From the NCBI RefSeq assembly GCF_963678975.1, contig NC_089281.1, forward strand, positions 10,441,277-10,505,276: a stretch of 64,000 bases of DNA, written 5' to 3'. The notes under the pieces are model-generated. The model worked only from the letters and a program-made list of their open reading frames with translations, was not told the DNA's origin and did no database searches. Of this stretch, positions 13,701 to 24,411 are shown piece after piece; the first letter of the stretch is position 1, and the number at the start of each line of letters is the position of its first letter. Made by a program: the position numbers and the translations under genes. The DNA comes from Dysidea avara (lineage: Eukaryota; Porifera; Demospongiae; Dictyoceratida; Dysideidae).

Positions 13701-15371
13701 ATATAGATTTTGTGAAGTCTCAACGAAATGGGGTTAAGAAGACGCCACGAGCACCCCATCCCCCAAGTGGGAAGGTACGTACACCAAACATCTCAGTTGA
13801 TACTAATACTGATATACTGTTACAGGTGATCCCTGAGCAACCAGAATATATGAAAACAGGTGACAGTACAAAGCAAGGCCATTTTGTAGCTCACAGTTCA
13901 ACCAAAGATAGATTAGGCAACATCAAGCATAATAGTGTAAGTGAGATAAAAGTATAGCTAAGGGCACTCATCAGCTCTGTTGTTACCCTTACAGGATCGT
14001 CGTACTAGAGTTTCAGTGGTAATAACTTGTGATAAGGAAAGAGACCAAGAGTCTCAGCTTGCATCCAGTTAGCATAGCTTTTAAAATGTCAGTTATTTAT
14101 CTACATTCTATTTATTAGTGATGAGGTCATCATATAGAGGCGTGCCAGCTGAGCCAGCAAAACTGTTAGCCTTCAGTGAGAAAGACCGCAAACATCTAGA
14201 GAGTAATCGAGCCCTACTAAATCCTCCAAAAGACTTTGATTTGACTGAATCTCTTGTATGTAATTATCCTAATTTAATGTTTTTTGACAGTTCTGTTATA
14301 GGCTTCATTCCAACAACCTATAGATGATCCTAATGTAGCTGTGCAAATGGTAACTGATTCTATTACTGAAAGGACCAGCCGTAGAGGAAACAATAAGCGA
14401 ACACACTTTGTACTGGGCTCAGACCCGACCAGTAATACTACTGAACACAGTGAACAGTTCGAACCAAAACAAATCAAAGATGCTGATGTTCTCATGGCTG
14501 GAAAGAAACAAGTAATACTCCGAGGATACTCTATAATACCCGAGTGAGTTGATTAAGTTTGTATTATGGAGTGACTTTATGTGTTATGCTACTAAAGGGA
14601 AGAAACTGTGGAAGATCCAGAGGTTGAAGAACAAGGAAGTGATGCAGCATTACAAAATGTGCTGAAGCAAAGAAACTATTTAAAGTATGGGTTTCTGTAC
14701 TTTTCCACATGCACCATTGATATGGTCTTGTATAGGCACATGAATCCGAGGGACCCACTTAATTTAAATTTACGGAAATGTTTCTTGCAATATGACAAGG
14801 ATTTATCAGGAACAATTACAGCTGATGAAGTAAGGGAAGTTTGTAAGGAGATGAAAATCAGTATCGACGAGAATACCTTGAAGGATTTACTTGAAAGGTG
14901 ATCCTAGTATTGTTTACACTTATTACGTGTTGATAAATATTGTGATGGAAGCATCACTCTAGTTCACTGTTCATTCTTACTGTACGATAGATGTGATAGA
15001 AATCAAGATGGTGTGATAGATTACCACGAGTTCTCAATGTATTTGTCAAGAAAAGGTCTTCCTCATACAGACAGCACAACATTTAATACAGTTTTCAGGG
15101 AGGATTACAAACACCCATTAAACCAACAGTGAGTTCATTATGCTAGTACTGTCATTATTTTGTTGTTTCAGTATGACTGGTATGCAAAAGTTAGTTTCAG
15201 AACAGGAATCTATGAGGCATAAACCAATACATACAACTCATTTCTTTCACATGGATTACTCTGATGGTAAGTACACATTGATGGTTAGTTTGTGGGTTAA
15301 TGGCTTATTTTACAGAAATTCCTCAATCAACAACACGCGAAGACTTCATAAAACCTGAACAAGCCTTGTAA
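10789..15371 (+). CDS. four-EF-hand protein with axoneme-type motifs, multi-exon
   Basis: Exons read in phase: 10789-10962, 11016-11156, 11547-~11666, ~12550-12798, 12856-12993, 13044-13130, 13221-13279, small exons about 13340-13660, 13707-13774, 13826-13936, 13996-~14045, ~14110-14255, 14302-14543, 14598-14684, 14736-14897, 14991-15128, 15172-15266, 15316-15371. Two EF-hand pairs are seen: FDTDRSGVITAEQL with CDKSGSGKIDYNEF, and YDKDLSGTITADEV with CDRNQDGVIDYHEF. Each pair is preceded by an NPRDP..(I/L)NL segment, so the pair is an internal duplication. Short motifs such as STQTALKSATQADY, KRTHFVLGSDP and STTREDFIKP resemble those of microtubule-inner and stabiliser-of-axonemal-microtubule proteins, so a calcium-binding ciliary role is inferred. 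The junctions after ~11666 and after ~14045 are unresolved. I could not assign an exact ortholog (EFHB- or CAPS2-like are candidates). Confidence 0.8.
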
Positions 15372-15424
15372 TTCTCTTGTACAGTATATTTATAATCATG
15401 TTTAAAGCATCACTTCAGCACGAA

Positions 15425-15506
15425 GACGAGGTGGCCGAGTGGTTAAGGCGATGGACTGCTAATCCATTGTGCTCTGCACGCGTGGGTTCGAATCCCATCC
15501 TCGTCG
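15425..15506 (+). tRNA. tRNA-Ser (GCT anticodon)
   Basis: It folds as a class II tRNA. The acceptor stem GACGAGG pairs with CCTCGTC, with discriminator G. The D arm contains GTGGCCGAGTGGTTAAGGC (A box). The anticodon stem ATGGA/TCCAT holds the loop CTGCTAA, giving anticodon GCT (serine AGC/AGU codons). A long variable arm (about TGTGCTCTGCACGC) is typical of tRNA-Ser, and the T arm GTGGGTTCGAATCCCAT carries the B box GGTTCGAAT. An oligo-T run directly downstream (15508-15517) fits RNA polymerase III termination. No intron. It lies between the convergent EF-hand gene and NOP53. Confidence 0.97.
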
Positions 15507-15507
15507 A

Positions 15508-15520
15508 TTTTTTTTTTCGT
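15508..15520 (+). terminator. Pol III oligo-T terminator
   Basis: A run of about ten T residues begins two bases after the tRNA-Ser 3' end, the standard RNA polymerase III stop signal. Confidence 0.8.
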
Positions 15521-15778
15521 TTTGCAAACCTTTTCGTCACACGTTTTATTTTGCTGAAAATTTTCACGCGTTCTATCGTTCTATCTTTGGCGGTTGGTTA
15601 CACACTACGGTTCTGTTTTTCTGGACAGATCCATTGAATTACAAACACAGTATATTTGAATTGTTTTTTTTTGTTTGTTTATTTACAAGACCACTTTTCT
15701 TTCTCCTTCAACTTGTATCGACGATGGGGTCTACAAGGTGATTAAGCATGACACATTAACCATAATGAAGGTGACAAC

Positions 15779-18700
15779 TTACAAAACAATCTTTCTTGGC
15801 TCAACTCTGTTCCTCTTCTGAAGACTTTTTAATCTTTCCCGGGCAATGTTTCCTTCAGGCTAAAAATTAGAAAATGCAAGTGGGTATGCAACCCCCTATT
15901 TCACATGTCACCTTAAGGGTTCTTAATGAGCCAGTCAACTCCTCACTTAACTGTACATCTATATCAGGATCTGCGTATCTTAAATTCTGTCAGGAAAGTC
16001 ACTAATCAGCACAGATTTGATCACACCATATACACAAAAGTACCCGGTTGTGTAAGTCCCTCATACAATAAAAAGGTGAAAAGCATTAATTCTATTTGGT
16101 GTATTCCACTTGGTTATGTATGAGTGGCTGTACAACTTGGAAGGATACTGTAGTGTCCCTAGTCTTCTTGTCTGTAGTTTAGTTGCCTCCATTTTTGCTT
16201 GCCGAGATACTCTTTTAGTTGCTATGTCTGCTTCTTTATGTTGAAGTACTTTTACAATTGATTTCAGTCTATTATCAAACAGTAAAATTATAGTCATTCA
16301 CATAAGCTCAGAGGAGGGTGGACACGATCTACGTAAAGTATTGCTCTAATTTTGCATAGTATTTCACATCAGCCTCAGTAGTTGTAGTACAAACTAGCAA
16401 ACAGTGGGTGGTTTACTAGATAAATGGATCAAGTTTCAAGTAAGCTTTACAATAGTACACTTGGTTTTTCAAAAACCTTTCCAGTTAGGCCACATAAACT
16501 ATTAAACTTAATTATTAGTTTCTCATCCCCACCTGCATCACTGTTTTTCTTACCTCATCAAGGATTTTTTGCACCACTGGTGGCTAAGGGAGGCCAATTA
16601 GCACCTTTTATAGTTGGTACCTTGCTAGAAGCAGTCTAAGAAAATTGCATTTTGAGTCAATTTAGCTAACTAAGGCCACTATCTAGTTAGAAAAAAACAA
16701 AATAAAAATCTACCCTCCCGCACTGCTATTTTGAGTACAGGAGGATGAGAAACTAATAATTAGGTTTGTGGCCTCAAGGTGATATTGATGTGTCACACTT
16801 GTGCACAATTGCCTCAGCTCTTTGTATGCCAGACAAAACAACAGTAAACTTTCTTACCGTTAGTATTGTTCGGCATGAAACATTTATAAGCAGTGCTTAA
16901 ATCATGTCGCTCTCCTCTGACACATGCTCAACTTCTAACCTGTATACTTCATTTTGTTGTATCAACTCTTTCTTTTTTGCCTTTCTCTCTGCCTCCTGAG
17001 AAAAAAGAAAAGAAGTTAGTAATGAATCCTGACTAACAATTTCTGAAATGGTATCGCTATAGGGAACACAGACAATATTAGGCCAGTAGCTAACTCAAAT
17101 GACTGAAGTGTTCTTCGAAATGTTCCCATGTTGGACTTGACCCATCGCTTGTGTTCCTCAACATTCTACCCATATGTCCTGAATATTCCAGGTGTGTACA
17201 AAAACAGCAGAACTGACACATAGAGACCACACTGAGTGCCATGGTATTTCCATATGCATGCATAATGGGAGATACTTTTAGACTTTTAGATACATATGTA
17301 ACACCAAGGGGTAACTCTTGGTACCACTATTCTTATGATCACCTCAGCTTTTCTCTCTGCCTCTTTTCTTTTGGTCTTCTTGGTCTTCCTTTGATCAGCA
17401 AGAACTGGTACCTTCACTGCCACACCTTCTCCATCACTGGCAATGTTCTCATCACTACTGGACTCTTCCTCATACAGGCCAGCAGTCATCTCCTTGTACC
17501 ATGTGGCCTAAATCAACACACTAAGTCACATTGGTGCTGGCAAGTTTTAAGCATCTCCAGATATAAAGAAATTATGAACTTCGTACAACTTCTTTACCTC
17601 TCTCTCTTTGTTGCTCATACTGGGCAATGAAAAGGTTTCATTTAAAGATTTCATCTTTTTATGTTTCTCTACTTCCACACCAACTGCCTCGTGAAGTAAA
17701 GCCTACAAAGCAAAAACAATAATAATCGCTTTTCTAATAATTACAAGCATGTATGCGCACACACATGCACATAATATATGTATGCGCACACACATGCACA
17801 TAATATTCATTGACAATTGATCATACACAAATGCACAAAGATTACTGCTGTAGCTACATTCATAAATCACATTCACACACTCTCCCTACCTGATGATCAG
17901 CAAATGATGGATTATATGAAGCTCCAGGATGAGCGACCTCCACTGCTGGTAGTGATGAAGCATTCTTATGAACATCCATAGTTTGTGGTCTCTGATCACA
18001 GGTGTACACCATCAACAACACCACATTAGTACAATAGTTAACCTTGACACGCTTCTTTCTGGTAACTTCATTGTAATAGTCATCTTCTACCTCTTTACCA
18101 TCATCACCTACTGTGTTAAGTGATTGTAACTACATGTAACTGTATAACAGACATGCACGCATGCACACAACAGCACATAAATACAGTGTAGCATGTATGT
18201 GCATACATTTTTCTATGAAAGAAAATGTACATACTACATCCATAACAACTCATGTTAATGTCTAGAACGTTCATGTTGAGTGCACAAAGTGATACTGCAA
18301 GGAATGATTTGAACTAACAACAATTATGAACTACCTCTTTTGGTGCTACAAATGAGGGTCTTTGAACTGCATGTGGTGCATGTACTGTCCCACAAAAACA
18401 CACCCATATCTGATTTGTAAACACAAAACCCATCTTAGGCATTATGTATACAAGGCAGTTGGGTCTTAAAACGAAAGTTGCAGGCCAAGTAGTGACAAGT
18501 ACCGGTGTCCACTTTTCAGTGCATCATTTTTACCACTGTATACCTACAGGTCTACACATACTCATTGTTACAATACTACTTACCTGTACCCCACAAGTCA
18601 TAGGATGGTAATGATGTAGTGGTAGGATTACTAGAGGTACTGCCATTGTTTATTGTGTAACTCATAGTTGCTTTCTTTGACAGCAATTTTGCTTTGTCTT

Positions 18701-21410
18701 TTATTTTGTTCTTCCACAATTTAGGTTTTTTAGTGACGACCGGTTCAATTTTAGACTCATTTAATAAATTGCTCTCACACTTTAACGGTTTCCATATTCT
18801 CTTGCGAGATCCCTGTGTTCTCACACATGTTGTACTAACATCATCAGCTCCACTAGTTTCTATAGTAAACAATTCTGCATCAGTCTTTTCTGAAACTATC
18901 CCTCTGTAGTAGAGGAATAACAAACATAAAATATCATAGGATGGTATAGATAAGTTTGGACTAATGGAGTGTAGCACACTTAGGGGTATATCCATTCACT
19001 GGACTGGACTACTGGACTGGACTAGTTTTTTTTTACTTTCTTGCCTTTTATTGCCAGACTTAAATGTCTTAGAAACTGACACCATTCACCATGAGACATA
19101 AATCTTGTAGGACCTTAAGTGCAGTTTGTTATCGAAGCTAATTTTCCTACTGCTAGCAATGTTTCAAGCACTGTGTAATGTTAACACTGTTAATGTATGT
19201 CCGTCTTCTCTAGCATTCTTTTGTAAAATAGCACACCATATATATGTTTTAACCATGCAATTACGTAACCATGCAATTACATAGAAATTGCTTGTAGCCT
19301 GCACATTCACTCTAGATTTGCCAGCTGTTTAGTATTTGTAAGTATACAGTGTTACATTCAAAAAAAGAATTGCTTCCCAATGTGCACACTTTCAAACAGG
19401 AAGGTAAGGTTATACATATTTGCAAAAAATACAGTGAGTGTAACAAAAATTCAAACCAAAGTTATACCATTAAATGGATCACCAAAACTAGCGGCTATTG
19501 CACCTTTTTTCAGACATACTTAATACAACCTCTTTAAATAGGCTGTAGGACCAGGTGTCCTACAGACCTTCAGCACTTGTGCTGTAAAGCCTTAATAAAT
19601 AAATGTAAAAAAAATAGACTAGTTAGCTGTATGTGCCTCTTTTTTTTAAATATGCAGGACAAGACATGGAGAACTTTAGCTCTATGTGTGGCATACAACT
19701 CTATGTAATCACTTGTAGTGGTTGATTGAGGAGTTTGTGGTCGAAAAATGTGTTTGAGCACATTTTTATGTGAGTCCAGTAATCCAGTCCAGTGAATGGA
19801 TACACCCGCACACTTAGTACTGGCCTAAAGAAAACAACTTTCATCACACATCATAGAAAACAGGATAATGACTATTCACAGGCTTTAAGTAGAGGTCCCT
19901 AGTGGGATAGTAAAGATTATTATGATGAAGTAGACTTGAGATGAAACTTGTGTATTCTATGCCCAAGTGCCACACACAAACTTATATACTGTATGCACCT
20001 ATCATTGTCACACCCATCTACCCCCAGGTTAGGTAGATGTGACAAAAACTATAACAAAATCCCCCATGATTGGGGACAACTACTTCATGCTTCAAACATT
20101 TAGCTCAATCACTAGCAATAAGTTGGTTTGATTTATAAGCTATATCATACCTCTTTAAAAGCCTTCTTGGTCATTACCAGGGGCTAAAAAAGAGTATAGT
20201 TGTGGCTAAAAAGCTAGCTGTAAATGACTTTTGGCTAGTTGTAAATGGTGATTAGGATAGTTGTAAAAGTCCGACTATCAAATAACAAGCTGCACCATAC
20301 AAGTCAAAATTATATATATATATATATATGTGCTATACATCTTAATTCTCCTTTACAATATGTACTGAAATTATTATAGTATGTGCACGTTGAGCTGGAT
20401 CCTCAAAAAGATTAATAACTCATGGATGCAATGATCTTGAAATTTGGCACACTTGTAGTATTGCTTGACCCACTAAACATATTCATTATTTTGGTTCAAA
20501 TGTCTGACATATTTACGGCCAATCAAAATTTTCACCATACATTTCCTATGGGGACCACAAAAGTGCAGTGTCCATTATAGCCTTTTCCTGGACTTGTAAT
20601 GGAGCCAAACTGTACATCTCTGTTGCTGACACCTTTAATCATCTGGTTGGCTGAAATGTTTACTCTCTTGAGGAAAAATTCACTTTTAGTTTTTAGCTGT
20701 TTTTCAGGATCCAGCTTAACTATAAAGTTTGAAAGAATAATGTTTTATTTCCTACCCGGTCCTGGGTTAGGGCTACAGTAGAACCTCTTTTAACAAACTC
20801 CATAATCAGGACAAAAATTTGGTCCCAACAGGTCTAGTTAATTAATACATTTTTTTACCTCTGAAAGAGGAAAACCTCTATATTGCAGCAAAAAGTGGTC
20901 AAAAATTCTTGGTCCTAAAATGTCCGTAATAAAGAGGTTCCACTGTAGTTGTAAAAAATAGCCACTGGAGGAACATCTTTAAAGAAATTCTCAAAAACCT
21001 CCATAAGCATGCTACTCCTGGCTCCATACATTTTTTACCTCTAATTTAAGACACTCTGCAAAAATGGGCCAACATTCTTGTTAACTTCAATACATATTTT
21101 TTGAAAATACGTCTTGTCTTTACCTACAGTAGAACAATTTTGTGGCCTTGGCCGTTGACTTTGACCATGCCGTGATGGTCACAGATAGACGAGCTTATGT
21201 GTGACACCCCATGATATATATACCCTACCAATCCATTTACACGTGCTCCAAGGTGACAAGTTATGAAAGTGTACATACAATAACCAACCCTGTCTTTTCT
21301 TGTCTTGCTACATCTTCAATGTATTCCTCCACGTCTTTGACATTAGTGTATTTCCTGAGGTTAGCTTTACGTTTCTTACTGTACTTCTTTCTCTTTTGAA
21401 CACCTGCCAT
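15779..21410 (-). CDS. NOP53: ribosome biogenesis protein NOP53 (GLTSCR2/PICT1), 10 exons
   Basis: Ten exons in phase: 21410-21289, 18903-18584, 18110-18043, 17991-17890, 17702-17598, 17507-17343, 16995-16940, 16268-16149, 15978-15912, 15859-15779, giving 401 aa. Landmarks match NOP53: a basic N-terminus with KDVEEYIEDV, EKTGGIVSEK, the YDLWG motif, VEVAHPGASYNPSFADHQ, an acidic stretch EEESSSDE, a Lys/Arg-rich coiled coil, RRLGTLQYADPDIDVQL and C-terminal PEGNIARERLKSLQKRN. NOP53 is a nucleolar factor that recruits the exosome-associated helicase to pre-60S particles for 5.8S/ITS2 processing and binds 5S RNP. It is shorter than the ~480-aa human protein. The exon 1/2 junction uses GG|GTTGGT, chosen over a downstream GTATGT because only it keeps the KTGGIVSEK frame. 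The 2.4-kb first intron is filled with transposons. Confidence 0.92.
18984..19807. mobile_element. DNA transposon (non-autonomous) with 10-bp target duplication, in NOP53 intron 1
   Basis: The terminal inverted repeats GGGTATATCCATTCACTGG (left) and its complement (right, ending GGATACACCC) are flanked by identical 10-bp copies of gcacacttag at 18974-18983 and 19808-19817. The subterminal repeats (ggactggactactggactgg) resemble those of the element at 54997-60684. A 9-10-bp duplication suggests a Mutator-like origin. No transposase is visible. Confidence 0.85.
19540..19605 (+). mobile_element. 3' end of a non-LTR element nested in the transposon
   Basis: The stretch ctgtaaagccttaataaata followed by short A-rich repeats closely matches the 3' end of the retrotransposon at 3540-5974 (ctgtaaagcattaataaata). 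It is therefore a strongly truncated CR1-type insertion, or a SINE that shares the same tail. Confidence 0.6.
20311..20329. repeat. (TA)n microsatellite
   Basis: Short uninterrupted TA tract inside NOP53 intron 1. Confidence 0.9.
20375..20724. mobile_element. Tc1/mariner-like MITE, copy 2
   Basis: Collinear with 8947-9334: it shares cacgttgagctg, taataactcatggatgcaat and catttcctatgggga. The left inverted repeat is retained (tatagtatgtgcacgttgag). The right one has lost about 9 bases (aggatccagcttaactata), so this copy is probably immobile. Confidence 0.8.
20776..20945. mobile_element. CAGTRGAACCTCT-type MITE (pogo/Tigger-like)
   Basis: The ends CAGTAGAACCTCTTTTA and AAAGAGGTTCCACTG are inverted repeats flanked by TA on both sides. 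This terminal sequence type is known for Tc1/mariner-pogo MITEs in many animals. A solo end with the same sequence (gagaggttccactgta) is at 33928-33943. Confidence 0.8.
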
Positions 21411-23252
21411 CGTCAATTATTACATTTAACGCGCGCCACCAATTGTAGAAATACAATAAAGTATTTATAAATAATGAATACCAGCCACGCCCACCTCTCT
21501 GCGTAGTTGACTTGCAGCATAGATAGTACGGTGTATACTATCCGTGCTTACAGCGATGCGATTGAACCAATATCGTATGTCTTTGTTCGGTTGGTAGGTC
21601 TTGTAGTATATAATAAGGTTTTATTTTTGCCAAGAACTCTTAGCATTTTCAGATTTGCATGTGTTGCCATTCCGAATGATTACTGAAAGACTAGCTGAAA
21701 GATCACGCATCTCGAGTAAGAAGAGTGAAGCTGGCAAGTAGCTAACTCAGTTCCTCATCAATCATATCGTGAAACAGCTGATTTTATTAAAATGGGCGCG
21801 TTGATGAGCTTTACTTGACCGTCTGAGTAGTGCGGACATGAAATTATCAAAAACAAAACAAAACGTACCAAAGATGATTTTAAGTTTCTGACTCCCTGCC
21901 TCGCTCCCTGCTCAGTTCACAGATTTCCTCTAGTCTCCCATTGCATGCATTCCAGCCCGATTTTTAAATTTTGGAAAAATGGACTTTTATATGCTCAATA
22001 GATAGAGTATTGATTGCCGATCTCAGAAATATATAGTTTGGTGGGTTGGAATTAACTACTTTGGCATGCACAGTGCTTTAAAACTGAAAAAAGGTACATT
22101 TTTCTCCGGGGCTCCCCATATATTTTAAAGGGAAAATGGCACAATTGAATCAGGAAGCCATCTAGCAATCTGGACTGTCTTGAAACTGCAGTTGCTTGTA
22201 GCTGCAAGTTTGTACATGTAATGAGAGTAACTTCAGATCTTATCGGACCTCGTCTCAGTGATTTTTGTATACTTTGTGGTGAGCAAATATGTTTCACCTA
22301 TACTCTCGCCTATACTGCACACTTCTCAATACAATGGTATTATCCATAGGTAAGTGGCTATCTCAAGTAAGTAAAGACATCAAGTTAACAACTTATAAAG
22401 GCAAACAACTATACAATTAAAGTTTTAAAGTACTCTACATACACTACAAGGTTTGAAAAGATTACAAAACAACACAAAACTTGTTATATGTAATGCGCAC
22501 GACAAAACTAAGATTTTCATGATGATCAGCGTGTGGACAAACCCCATAGCGATTTTCATCTTCATTGGAGCTCGGACTACGAAGCAATCCCGAGTTAAAC
22601 GCGAGTTGTTGTTTTGTGCCAGGCAACTTGGTGCCAGGGTTCTATTGGGGAATATACAGAGAAATTTTTTTATTAAAAAATCTCGCCGGATACTGGAATG
22701 CCTACTTGGATATCTATTAGCTAATAGTTGCACTTTGAAACAGTGGCGGATCTAGGATTTTTAAAAGGGGGTTTCTGAAAGTTGGTATAGCTAGCTGAAT
22801 AAGGCATCTGATGACGGATTTCCACTTGTTTTTATTATCACTTGAATGTGATTGTGACATGTCCCAAAACTGTTGTATATACAAATATGACGCTTTAATG
22901 TACAATCTAAATGTAAATGTACATTTAAAACAACCCTTGAATTCGGTAAACCATGCACTGATGTATTCACCTACAGCACCTACATGCATCTGAAACAGCA
23001 ATCACATTCCTGTTGGTAAAAGGGTAGAATTTACGGTCATGTGCATGCACAAATCATGCATGGTCTCATCATTCAGTGTTCCATGAAGTATCTGTAGAGA
23101 AGTTGAGTTGTGCAAAATACAGTTTTAATTTGACTACATTACAAATGAACAATAGTGGAAGAATGGGTGAGCCTTATAAAGTTAGTGCATTTGGTATAAC
23201 TCAGTGACAGTCACATGGTGTAGCTATGTAATGATGATCAAGACCAGCAATT

Positions 23253-23304
<52 letters not shown>

Positions 23305-24411
23305 TCCTCTTAGCCGCTATGACAGCTGCATGAGTGGGTTTTCCCAGATGATAAGCATTTAGCTAGTTTGACACAAAGCTGTTTAAATACGTATGTGAAG
23401 AGATCATCTAACAAAACCAGTGCTATACATACAGACAGTCAGAGAGGACTTGAATGGCTATATGGCAGCTATATAAGCTATAGCCATCAAAGAGTTAATT
23501 AGCGGGTACTAGGATCAGTATAATATGGTTTTGAATGATTCAGGAATTTTCAGGACAGAAATAAGGGTCTATATTTCTAGGCCAAACATTTCAAAAAGGT
23601 TATCTGGAGGTGGAATTCCCCAGATGTGTGGTCTGACAACCCCAGTGCAGCATGCTTATATATTTGACCCAAGGTGTCGCTAACGCCCCCCGAAAAACCC
23701 TAAAATTGTCACAGTGTACCCCTGATCTGACATGAAGTGGGTAGGAATCTTGATTATAGTCCTGGCCTAGCTCTTGAGGTAATTCCCCCCTATGCCGTGG
23801 ATAACACGTGTAGGCCCTGATGCAATCTGTGATGCAATACTGTTACTAAATTTACCCGTGACGTAAATTTCTAGTAAACAAAAATGCGACGATGAGTGCA
23901 GCTGAACTGTAGATATTCAAGATCGACAGGGTTGACCTCGGGGTAGACAAAATAGAAAGCGCAACAAGAGCGCCTTGGAACACTCCTCAGAGGTAAGATT
24001 TAATCATAACATTGTATTATCCGATTGATTGTTTAGCGCGTTGGGGTGCGCTTTGTCTTGTAACACTCAAACAATACATTGTAATGTCGTACAAGGCTGT
24101 TTGTCAAATGACACTATTCTTAGGCATACGACGTTGTGAGAAATAATAAACGAGTACTTGGCCTGTGTATGGACTAGGGCACCCGCGTTTTAAATTTGAA
24201 AATTACTTTGCGCGCCATCCGGTGTCTGCGATTCGTATCTATGGACACTGGTAAGTGAGCATTTTCACACGATGCTTAGCAGTGTGGCAGAGTAACAGGT
24301 AAGCCACTTTTAGTACAATAAATAATATACCAGTTAGATACGTATTAGGGTGTTATTAAATAAACTGTTTTGATTGTTATAAACTCCTCATAGGAGCAGT
24401 ATACAGCAGTG
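21411..24411. other. divergent intergenic region between NOP53 and GTPBP1
   Basis: No protein-coding exon recognised. The NOP53 side (21411-21800) is locally GC-richer and is its likely promoter. A 5' UTR exon of the GTPBP1 gene may lie near 23880-23992 (ends cagag|gtaaga) or 24190-24243 (ends acactg|gtaagt). A solo end of a GGCGGATCTAGGAT element sits at 22744-22772 and a long (TA)n tract at 23257-23301. Confidence 0.5.
23257..23301. repeat. (TA)n microsatellite
   Basis: About 22 uninterrupted TA units, upstream of the GTPBP1 gene. Confidence 0.95.

Noticed and set aside
15377-15741. Open frames across the tRNA-Ser locus
   Set aside because: They read through the tRNA gene and its oligo-T terminator; no protein evidence.
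17241-17630. 129-codon plus-strand open frame
   Set aside because: It is the antisense of two well-supported NOP53 exons (17343-17507 and 17598-17702).
18576-18995. Single-exon 139-codon minus-strand gene
   Set aside because: It is NOP53 exon 2 extended into both neighbouring introns; the spliced model explains it better.
22425-22755. Overlapping ~100-codon frames on both strands
   Set aside because: Neither has recognisable motifs, and antisense overlap of equal length suggests compositional chance.
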